In this document: piece by piece, positions 41,133-47,257 of the stretch
Layout: each line of letters opens with the position of its first letter
Position numbering within the stretch: the stretch's first letter is position 1
Assembly: GCA_002070455.1 (NCBI GenBank)
Contig: MWDG01000014.1
Span: forward strand, 1 to 47,257
Origin: Deltaproteobacteria bacterium ADurb.Bin151
GTDB taxonomy: Bacteria > Desulfobacterota > Syntrophia > Syntrophales > Smithellaceae
Length of the DNA stretch: 47,257 nt
Direction: 5' to 3'
Notes under the pieces: model-generated
What the model was told of the DNA's origin: nothing
Database searches by the model: none
What the model saw: only the letters and a program-made list of their open reading frames with translations
Translations under genes and position numbers: made by a program

Positions 41133-42446
41133 TTGGAAATACTTGTCATCACCCTGTTGCTTTTAATGAATGGCATCTTTGCCATGTACGAGATCGCTTT
41201 GATTTCTGCTCGCCGTTCCAGTCTGGAAGAAGAAGCAAAATCAGGCCGGTTGGGCGCTAAAACTGCGCTTACCCTTTTAGCCGAACCGGAAAAAGTTCTA
41301 TCCGCTATCCAGGTGGGCATCACACTCATCGGTATTGTTTCCGGTGCCTTTGCCGGATTGGCTTTGGCGGAAGATGTGGCCCCCCTGTTAAAAAATATTG
41401 ACTGTCTGGCTCCGCATGCCCATACGCTTTCCATTGTCATTGTCGTAGGTTTCATTACCTATCTTTCGTTGATTATCGGAGAATTGGTGCCCAAAACCAT
41501 TGCGCTCAATAATGCAGAAACAATAGCCATCCTCCTTTCCCCTCCCATGAAGATATTCGGTTTGGTAACCTATCCTTTAGTTTGGATTTTAAGTATTTCC
41601 ACAAAAATAGTTCTGAAATTATTTGGTGTCCAGAATCGCAATGAAGCACTGGTCACGGAAGAAGAACTGCGCATGTTTTTGAAGAAAGGTTCAGAACATG
41701 GCGCAATTGAAAAAGAAGAATCCGATATCATTAATGAAGTCATCCGCTTCGGTGATAAACGAGCTGGCGCTCTTATGGTTCCCAGGGTTGATGTCGTCTG
41801 GATCAACATTCATCAAACGAATGATGAAATATTATCTGAAGTGTTAAACTCGCCTTATCCCCGTATGCCGGTCTGTGAAGATGAGATTGATAATATCAAG
41901 GGTGTTGTCAACGTCAAGGAGGTGCTGGCCTACTATATTCAACATCAAACCTTGCATCTGGAGAAACTTCTGTTTGATCCCCTGTATATTCCGGAACAGG
42001 CTCCCGCCCTTAAAGTACTGGAGATGTTCCGGAAAACAAAGAAACACTTTGGTGTTGTTATCAACGAATACGGATCCATGGAAGGCATTGTTACTTTACA
42101 TGACCTGACTGAAAATATTATGGGGGATCTCCCCGCTCCGGGTGATATTGATGGCCCTGAGGTGTTTCAGCGTGAGGACGGGTCCTACCTCATGGATGGT
42201 TCGATAAAAGTGGAAGACGTGGAGGATTTATTGAATGTCCCGTCCTTTTTTGGCAAGGATGAAGAAAGGCCGGATGTCAATACGCTTGGTGGCTTGGCGA
42301 TGTATCGATTGAACCGTATTCCTTCTATCGGCGATAAGTTTTCAGCAGAAGGTTATTTATTTGAAATTGTGGATATGGACGGCAACCGGGTCGATAAAGT
42401 ACTGGTTAAGTCGGTCCCCTCCGAAACAGACAAATCATCGCCCTGA
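41133..42446 (+). CDS. CNNM/CorC-type transporter (hemolysin family, CBS domains)
   Basis: This ~437-residue protein has a DUF21 membrane domain with about four segments (to residue ~180: LLLLMNGIFAMYEIALISARRSSLE, IIGELVPKTIAL). A CBS pair lies at about 200-320 (MVPRVDVVWI, MPVCEDEIDNIKGVVNVKE, VVINEYGSMEGIVTLHDLTENIMGDL). A C-terminal CorC/HlyC domain follows, with GSYLMDGSIKVEDVEDLL. It likely moves or regulates Mg2+ or Co2+. The TTG at 41133 is preferred because GGAG (41121-41124) is eight bases before it; the TTG at 41106 lacks one. It is followed convergently by a nucleoside phosphorylase. Confidence 0.88.
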   Translation: MEILVITLLLLMNGIFAMYEIALISARRSSLEEEAKSGRLGAKTALTLLAEPEKVLSAIQVGITLIGIVSGAFAGLALAEDVAPLLKNIDCLAPHAHTLSIVIVVGFITYLSLIIGELVPKTIALNNAETIAILLSPPMKIFGLVTYPLVWILSISTKIVLKLFGVQNRNEALVTEEELRMFLKKGSEHGAIEKEESDIINEVIRFGDKRAGALMVPRVDVVWINIHQTNDEILSEVLNSPYPRMPVCEDEIDNIKGVVNVKEVLAYYIQHQTLHLEKLLFDPLYIPEQAPALKVLEMFRKTKKHFGVVINEYGSMEGIVTLHDLTENIMGDLPAPGDIDGPEVFQREDGSYLMDGSIKVEDVEDLLNVPSFFGKDEERPDVNTLGGLAMYRLNRIPSIGDKFSAEGYLFEIVDMDGNRVDKVLVKSVPSETDKSSP

Positions 42447-42449
42447 TTT

Positions 42450-43169
42450 TCAACGCGATGACATTTCTTCAACATACTGTTTAATAAGCCTCATCATCAT
42501 GTCTGCGTTTTTACGTGTTCCGGTGATGATTTCCTCCATGCTCAGCGGTTTTTCCACCAGGCCGTTGCCGTAATTGTCGATGGAACAGGCCGATGCATAC
42601 GGCATGCCCATTTCCAGAGCGATAACGGCTTCATTGGCCATGGTCATGCCAACAATATCGGCATAATTTGCCATCATCCGGATTTCCGCCTTCGTTTCCA
42701 GACGTGGGCCTGTGACCTGCCAGTAGGTTCCTGTTTCCACAATGTCCAGGTTGATGTTCCTTGCCGCCGTGATCAGTTTGAGACGAACAGATTCGTCCAG
42801 AGACGGTGTGATATGCGCGAGCTTATCCTGGTGGATGGTAGGAATGGCTGTGAGCGTGATAAAATCGTCGGGGATGACGATCATGCCCGGATACAGGTTC
42901 TTCTTCAGCGCTCCGGTAGAGTTGATACCAATCACCTCGGTCACACCCATATCTTTCATCGCCTGAAGGTTCGCAAGATGATTGATTCTGTGGGGCAGAA
43001 TATATTCAGCGGGATCATTGCCGTGGCGCACAATGAAAACCATTTGATCGGTTACCGTTAATAGCACTTCCCCGTATTGATTACGGGTCTTTACCTGACG
43101 TCCTATCTGGAGAAGCTCGCTTCTTTCCATCATAATTGTTCCTGATAATACGCCGACTGGTGCCATCAT
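42450..43169 (-). CDS. MTAP-family purine nucleoside phosphorylase
   Basis: This ~239-residue enzyme cleaves 5'-methylthioadenosine, methylthioinosine or a similar nucleoside with phosphate. Motifs are RHGNDPAEYILPHRINHLANLQAMKDMGV (phosphate and ribose loop), INSTGALKKNLYPGMIVIPDDFI, TGPRLETKAEIRMM and VGMTMANEAVIALEMGMPYASACSIDNYGNG, which carries the MTx3E ribose site and base-contacting Asp. The last block favours methylthioinosine phosphorylases over the human MTAP type, but the base specificity is not settled. AAGGAGGG precedes two adjacent ATG codons (43169, 43166); the second is better spaced. Confidence 0.88.
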   Translation of the reverse strand: MMAPVGVLSGTIMMERSELLQIGRQVKTRNQYGEVLLTVTDQMVFIVRHGNDPAEYILPHRINHLANLQAMKDMGVTEVIGINSTGALKKNLYPGMIVIPDDFITLTAIPTIHQDKLAHITPSLDESVRLKLITAARNINLDIVETGTYWQVTGPRLETKAEIRMMANYADIVGMTMANEAVIALEMGMPYASACSIDNYGNGLVEKPLSMEEIITGTRKNADMMMRLIKQYVEEMSSR

Positions 43170-43237
43170 GCCCTCCTTATGTGTTCTGATTCATAGCAGA
43201 TTAATGCCACGCAGTCAAAAAATGATATGGATGGGAC

Positions 43238-43264
43238 AAAAAGTCAAATAGCATTTGACTTTTT
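43238..43264. promoter_or_regulatory. Perfect 12-bp hairpin between divergent genes
   Basis: AAAAAGTCAAAT-AGC-ATTTGACTTTTT, a perfect 12-bp stem with a 3-base loop, in the 144-bp gap between the phosphorylase and thioredoxin genes. Its TTGACT could be a -35 box for thioredoxin. It has the A-run/T-run form of a bidirectional terminator but ends no gene on either strand. Confidence 0.5.
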
Positions 43265-43313
43265 TTACTTCGCTATGCCATATAGACGAAAATCCAACAG
43301 GAGGGAGTCAGTC

Positions 43314-43643
43314 ATGAGCAGCCAATTTCTGGGAGTGGCCACGGATGATAATTTCGAGGGAGAAGTTCTGAAGAGCGAAAAGCCGGTTCTCATTGATTTC
43401 TGGGCGCCCTGGTGCGGACCCTGTAAGGCGATCGGCCCCATCGTTGAAGAAATTGCAGCTCAATATCAGGACAAAGTCAAAGTGATGAAACTGAATGTTG
43501 ACGATGCTCAAAAAGCCGCGGCCACCTATGGAGTGCGAAGCATTCCCACTCTGATGATGTTTAAGGGCGGAAAAGTGTTGGATACCATGATCGGTCTTGT
43601 GCCGAAAGAGAAGCTTGAGGAATTTGTTAAAAAAAGCCTGTGA
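43314..43643 (+). CDS. trxA: Thioredoxin
   Basis: This 109-residue cytoplasmic disulfide reductase has the active site WCGPC (C34-C37) in FWAPWCGPCKAIGP and the cis-proline turn SIPTLMMFKGGK. Length and order match thioredoxin 1. The start is ATG 43314 after AGGAGGGAG; the in-frame upstream codons lack a ribosome site. It is followed within four bases by the TPR lipoprotein frame. No thioredoxin reductase gene is in the window. Confidence 0.95.
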   Translation: MSSQFLGVATDDNFEGEVLKSEKPVLIDFWAPWCGPCKAIGPIVEEIAAQYQDKVKVMKLNVDDAQKAAATYGVRSIPTLMMFKGGKVLDTMIGLVPKEKLEEFVKKSL

Positions 43644-43705
43644 TCTTCATCTTGAGGATGAAACAGGGAGAACGCTACCTTCAATATTTATTATCGGGAA
43701 TCCCA

Positions 43706-44587
43706 GTGAAACTAAAAAATGTAAGCATTATTTTAGCCTGTCTTCTGATCTGCAGCGGTTGTTCCTTTAATTTAGACATGATCAATAAGGACAACTTCCT
43801 GTCTTTATTCAAGAGGAGTCAACCGGTCAGAAATACACCGGAGGCTCTCTATTCAAGAGGTACAGCCGAGTATCAGAACGGAAACTATAAAAAAGCGCAG
43901 TCATTCTATACCCGGCTTAAAGAAGAATATCCATTGCATGAACTCTCCGTTCTGGCCACACTGGGCATCGCGGATTCCTATTACAGCAGGAAGGAATATG
44001 TGGATGCCCTGACGGCCTATCGTGATTTTACAACATATTATCCGACTAACGAAAACGTTCCCTATGCCCTCTATCAAATGGGGATGTGTAACTTCCTGGA
44101 AATCGGCGCGGTTGACCGGGACCAGACGGAACTGATCAATGCCAGAAGAGAATTTGAGAAACTGGTAGCCCGTTTTCCGCAAAGCAAGTTTTCCATTCTG
44201 GCTGAAAAAAAGATCCGGGAATGCAAGACGAAGATGGCCGAGCATGAGTTTTACATAGGGAATTTCTATTATAAACAGAAAAAGTATGCGGCTGCTTTGC
44301 AGCGGTTTGAAGTCATTGCCCGCGATTATCCAGGCGTTGGTCTGGATTTAAAAGTAGAATCATACATTGAGGAAACAAAAAAGCGGCTCGAGGCGGAAGA
44401 AACGTCGAAACAGCTCAAGGAAGAAAAGGCCAGGGCAAAAGCCCAGGCCAAAGAAAAATCCGGGGCGGATGCAGAAGCAAAAGCTAAGGATCAGGTTGAA
44501 TCCGGTGAGAAAGAAAAAAGCCAGACAAACGAATCAGAAGCAGGGGACAAAACACAAGAAACCGTAACGAAGCCTGCCGCCCCGTGA
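43706..44587 (+). CDS. BamD-like TPR lipoprotein
   Basis: This ~293-residue protein starts at GTG 43706, giving MKLKNVSIILACLLICSGC, a lipoprotein signal with C19. An earlier in-frame ATG would put about 22 polar residues before it. Tetratricopeptide-like repeats run from about 45 to 215: ALYSRGTAEYQNGNYKKAQSFYTRLKEEYP, LGIADSYYSRKEYVDALTAYRDFTTYYP, ALYQMGMCNFLEIG and NFYYKQKKYAAALQRFEVIARDYPG. This is the BamD pattern of outer-membrane assembly. The C-terminal ~75 residues are a Lys/Glu-rich, probably disordered tail. Whether it is true BamD is unsure. Confidence 0.85.
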   Translation: MKLKNVSIILACLLICSGCSFNLDMINKDNFLSLFKRSQPVRNTPEALYSRGTAEYQNGNYKKAQSFYTRLKEEYPLHELSVLATLGIADSYYSRKEYVDALTAYRDFTTYYPTNENVPYALYQMGMCNFLEIGAVDRDQTELINARREFEKLVARFPQSKFSILAEKKIRECKTKMAEHEFYIGNFYYKQKKYAAALQRFEVIARDYPGVGLDLKVESYIEETKKRLEAEETSKQLKEEKARAKAQAKEKSGADAEAKAKDQVESGEKEKSQTNESEAGDKTQETVTKPAAP

Positions 44588-44673
44588 ACCATCCCCCCTT
44601 TTAATCATCTATCTTGCTGACGGCGAATTGGCGCTGGTAGTAAAGGTTTTCCAAAAATAAAATACTCTGTGAT

Positions 44674-46248
44674 TTACAATTCAGCCATTTTGATCTTGCG
44701 GATAATGTTCTGGCGGAGAATTTCCGGTTGGTCCGCTGTGTCAACTTTAAAGCAGCAGTTGTCGGGGATCTCTTTTATCTCTTCATACTGATTTTTCTGC
44801 TCTTGCAGGATTTCCCAGCGGCCGTCAGACGGATTGTCTTTGTCCAGTTTTCTTTTTTCCAGGCGGATTTTTACAACATCATCCGGGCAACTGCATTCAA
44901 TAATATAAAATGGTACTCGAAGCCTTTCGGAAAGATTGACCGCCAGCGATCGATCAGAGCGATTTTTAAAAGACGCATCGATAACGACCGGTCTGCCCTG
45001 CTGAATTTTTTCGGCAGCCAGTTCGATGGCTTTTTCGTAAGTCTTTTGAGAAACATCAGGGGCGTAGATTCCCTGACCGAAAGATTCATGATGCTTTTCA
45101 GACGGTTGAATACGGAGCATCTCCTTGCGCAGAATGTCTGTACGAATTACATCTGCACCGAGGCGGGCTGCAATCCTCTGTGCCTGGTAGCTTTTTCCGG
45201 AACCGATCAGTCCCGCGGTGAGGATCAGGGCCGGCTTTTCCAAACGTGCTGCATATGTGTACGCCTGGTCAAAATATTTTGAAGCGGTTTTCTTGATTTC
45301 CGCGCGCTCGTTTTCGGGGATTTCTTTCTGGTCCAGGCGAAAACTGATGACTTTTCCACGGACGTAAGCGTAATAACACCGATAAAAATTCAAAAGAGCC
45401 TTTAAATCAGCATCCTCGGAATATCGCAGATAGGCGTGCACGAAATCCTCCGCCTGACGGGGATATCCGTTATAATCCAAGTCCATAGTCAGAAAGGCAA
45501 CTTCTGCCGCCACATCACCATACCGGAAGCGCTCATTGAACTCTATACAATCAAAAATAATGATATCATCCGCAACGCAGATATGTTCCAGATGCAAATC
45601 ACCGTGGCAGTCCCGAATTTTATGCTGCGCAATCCTTTTTTCCAGAAGATCTTTACTGGAGTCCAAAAATTTTTTCACATATTCCCTGATGAAGTGGAAT
45701 TGATAAGCAGGAATAGTAACATCGATATACTTTTCGGTTTGTGCGAAGTTTTCGTCTGTATTGTGGCGGATGGTTTGAATGGATCCCATCGGGTCTATTT
45801 TACCGCCTGTCTCGGCTGTTTCATGAAAACGCGCCACTTTTTCAGCTACGGCATTCATAATTTTTTCATCGGCCTGGTTTTGTGCCAGAAGAATTTTGAG
45901 CATTTTGTCCAGGGGAAGCATTTTCATCCGGACGGCATATTCGATAACTTGGCCGGTTCCGTCCAGAGACAGGTTTCCACTGTTATCCTGCAGGACCGGA
46001 ACAACATCCAGGTAAATACTCGGGGCAAGACGCCTGTTCAGACGAAGTTCTTCCTCGCAATAGAATTTCCTTTTTTCCAGTGTTGTGAAATCGAGGAATC
46101 CGAAATTGACGGGTTTTTTTACTTTGTAAACGTAGTTACCGGTAATAAAGACGTAAGAAATGTGTGTTTGGACAAGCTGGACCGATTGAGGTTTGTGCGG
46201 GTAAAAATCCGTCCGGGTCATGCTTTCGACGATGCTGGAATGATTCAT
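44674..46248 (-). CDS. APH-like kinase fused to an AAA-type ATP-binding domain
   Basis: This ~524-residue protein joins an aminoglycoside-phosphotransferase-like kinase domain to a zeta-toxin/AAA-type nucleotide kinase. The first (about 20-330) has the catalytic loop CHGDLHLEHIC and a metal-binding IIIFDCIEF. The second (about 340-515) has Walker A GLIGSGKSYQAQRIAARLG and a VVIDASFKNRSDR segment. Such bifunctional proteins are widespread, without a known substrate. Antibiotic resistance should not be inferred. The ATG at 46248 has GGAG eight bases before it; an upstream ATG at 46284 has none. It is downstream of the phasin-like genes on the same strand. Confidence 0.85.
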   Translation of the reverse strand: MNHSSIVESMTRTDFYPHKPQSVQLVQTHISYVFITGNYVYKVKKPVNFGFLDFTTLEKRKFYCEEELRLNRRLAPSIYLDVVPVLQDNSGNLSLDGTGQVIEYAVRMKMLPLDKMLKILLAQNQADEKIMNAVAEKVARFHETAETGGKIDPMGSIQTIRHNTDENFAQTEKYIDVTIPAYQFHFIREYVKKFLDSSKDLLEKRIAQHKIRDCHGDLHLEHICVADDIIIFDCIEFNERFRYGDVAAEVAFLTMDLDYNGYPRQAEDFVHAYLRYSEDADLKALLNFYRCYYAYVRGKVISFRLDQKEIPENERAEIKKTASKYFDQAYTYAARLEKPALILTAGLIGSGKSYQAQRIAARLGADVIRTDILRKEMLRIQPSEKHHESFGQGIYAPDVSQKTYEKAIELAAEKIQQGRPVVIDASFKNRSDRSLAVNLSERLRVPFYIIECSCPDDVVKIRLEKRKLDKDNPSDGRWEILQEQKNQYEEIKEIPDNCCFKVDTADQPEILRQNIIRKIKMAEL

Positions 46249-46485
46249 ATGTTTCTCCGTGAACAACGAACTGCAATCAGACATTTGTACGTTAAAGTAT
46301 GGCAGAACCTTTAAAAAATGATTCGGAAATCATCAAGGCCCTATAATGATTTGGCCTTTTCTTTTCTTTACCGTAATCGCTTTTAGGATGCAGAAATTTT
46401 GTCCGAAATCCAGGCTCCGCCGGCCATTCTGCAGCCGCCAGAGACCCGTTGCGGCAAAATATCAGATTCATTTGAAGCAGACAGG

Positions 46486-46755
46486 TTATTTGGCTTCTTT
46501 GAAAAAATCTTCGACTTTTTTAAAATTTTCATCGACTGCGCTTTTCAGGTCTTCACACCCTTTTTTGTATGCTGTCATCCAGTCGGCAATTGCTTTCTTT
46601 CCTTCATCCGGAAATATCGGCGATTTTTCCCAGAATTTATTTACCATTCTTTCGGTTTGTTCCTGCAGTGCCTGCATGGCGCGGAAATTGTTGTCAAAGG
46701 CTGTTTTATTGAAAGCAACCATCTGCTTGGCGATTTGTTTCGGGTCCATTGTCAC
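46486..46755 (-). CDS. Phasin-like protein, copy 2
   Basis: This 89-residue helical, coiled-coil-prone protein has the pattern QMVAFNKTAFDNNFRAMQALQEQTERM, a P-x-F/W-P-(D/E)-EGKKAI turn, and W-x-x-AYKKGCEDLKSAVDENFKKVEDFF. Phasins coat polyhydroxyalkanoate granules. It is a diverged copy of the upstream neighbour, starting 24 bp after that gene's stop, with AGGTGACA before the ATG. No PHA synthase or depolymerase is present in the window, so the granule link is only by resemblance. Confidence 0.75.
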   Translation of the reverse strand: MTMDPKQIAKQMVAFNKTAFDNNFRAMQALQEQTERMVNKFWEKSPIFPDEGKKAIADWMTAYKKGCEDLKSAVDENFKKVEDFFKEAK

Positions 46756-46778
46756 CTCCGATGTAAAAAGGTTCTGTC

Positions 46779-47072
46779 TTATTTTTTTCCTGATTTCTTT
46801 GTTTGCTGTTTTTCTGCGGCAACGAAGTAATCGGCTGCTTTTTTGTAGCTTTCATCAGCGGCTGCTTTGAAGTCATCGCGGCTTTTTTTATAGCTGGTGA
46901 TCCATTCATTAATCGTCCTTTTGCCCTCTTCCGGGAACCAGACTGCTTTGTCCAGAATGTTTAGCATGAGTTTTTCGGCTTGATCCTGCAGTGCCGACAT
47001 TGCGCTGAAACTGTTATCAAAGACATTTTTGTTGAATTCTATCATTTGCCTGGCCATCAGTTTTTGTTCCAT
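46779..47072 (-). CDS. Phasin-like protein, copy 1
   Basis: This 97-residue helical protein is parallel to the next gene at most positions: MIEFNKNVFDNSFSAMSALQDQAEKLM, then WFPEEGKRTINEWITSYKKSRDDFKAAADESYKKAADYF. It ends with a Lys-rich tail (KQQTKKSGKK). GGGAGGGAT precedes the ATG. The tandem pair is best read as a duplication of a phasin-like gene. Surface-associated granule proteins are the known family role. Confidence 0.75.
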   Translation of the reverse strand: MEQKLMARQMIEFNKNVFDNSFSAMSALQDQAEKLMLNILDKAVWFPEEGKRTINEWITSYKKSRDDFKAAADESYKKAADYFVAAEKQQTKKSGKK

Positions 47073-47257
47073 GACGATATCCCTCCCTAAGATGTTGTTG
47101 GTTTATTGTTGAACGATTTGAGACTTTTGTGTTGTGAATAGTTTAGCGATTTAATTTTATTTGTAAAGGGTTTTTTATCAAATGTAAGAAGCAAATGATT
47201 TGTCCGGTTTTGTAGCACATAAACTGTCCGGTTGCTAAGTTACCTGGATGGAGGTGA
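47073..47257. other. Region upstream of the phasin-like pair
   Basis: No complete gene. It is AT-rich and contains TGTCCGGTT twice (about 47201-47209 and 47228-47236). The window ends in GGATGGAGGTGA, which may be a ribosome site of a plus-strand gene beyond the edge. Confidence 0.4.

Noticed and set aside
46335..46358. AAGGCC...GGCCTT hairpin followed by T-rich DNA on the plus strand
   Set aside because: No plus-strand gene ends there, and on the minus strand no T-run follows the stem; left unassigned.

Overview
The window looks like chromosome from an anaerobic, probably syntrophic deltaproteobacterium (Desulfobacterota, Syntrophales-like). This is inferred from protein content: a 600-residue-class acyl-CoA dehydrogenase, acyl-CoA ligase and 3-hydroxyacyl-CoA dehydrogenase operon, a second acyl-CoA ligase with a tandem ACT protein and an acetyl-CoA hydrolase-GNAT fusion, flavodoxin/ferredoxin redox proteins, PEP-CTERM sorting and phasin-like proteins. 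No marker gene fixes the species. Base composition is moderate.

Layout. 1-100: 3' end of a 5S rRNA gene and its terminator. 330-8538: an ectoine/osmostress block. ectA is split by an IS21-family element (580-3217) with a 6-bp target duplication, followed by intact ectB and ectC. An IS1634-type element (5294-7172) with a 64-bp target duplication then separates ectC from a cation:proton antiporter. 8561-12189: FAD oxidoreductase, a lipoprotein and a DHA2 drug exporter. 12227-14895: PilZ protein and a diguanylate cyclase. 15181-17087: a PEP-CTERM GDSL hydrolase behind a sigma-54-like promoter, then a carboxymuconolactone decarboxylase-like protein. 17393-18016: a RelE/Phd-type toxin-antitoxin pair with a consensus sigma-70 promoter. 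18391-21364: an AtpZ-like gene divergent from umuD-umuC. The umuDC pair is split by a repeat-flanked cassette carrying a four-helix-bundle (S23-type) gene. 21639-27171: beta-oxidation operon and an SRAP DNA-crosslink protein. 27532-32286: UbiA prenyltransferase, small proteins, HD-GYP phosphodiesterase, HisC and a DUF374 acyltransferase. 32591-33516: periplasmic Spy-like operon. 33758-42446: acyl-CoA ligase, ACT-ACT, duplicated small protein, acetyl-CoA hydrolase-GNAT, Tat flavodoxin-ferredoxin, YihY and CNNM/CorC genes on one strand. 42450-47072: purine phosphorylase, thioredoxin, TPR lipoprotein, APH-kinase fusion and two phasin-like genes.

How the parts fit. Two independent insertions have hit the ectoine block. 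Removing the IS21 element and one target copy restores an uninterrupted ectA, so the pathway looks recently broken at its acetyltransferase step. The two acyl-CoA regions would activate and oxidise carboxylic acids and dispose of acetyl-CoA. umuDC and SRAP are DNA-damage functions. The PilZ, GGDEF and HD-GYP genes are c-di-GMP components.

Most worth a second look: (1) the inverted-repeat cassette with a four-helix-bundle gene placed exactly between the umuD stop and the umuC start; (2) the 18-bp palindrome filling the umuD promoter spacer, with a second copy towards the AtpZ-like gene; (3) the 64-bp and 23-bp-period IS architectures; (4) a sigma-54-like site in front of a lone PEP-CTERM hydrolase; (5) a small protein made of two copies of a domain ending in CQLG. 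All functional calls come from reading sequence and motifs; no database search was run.
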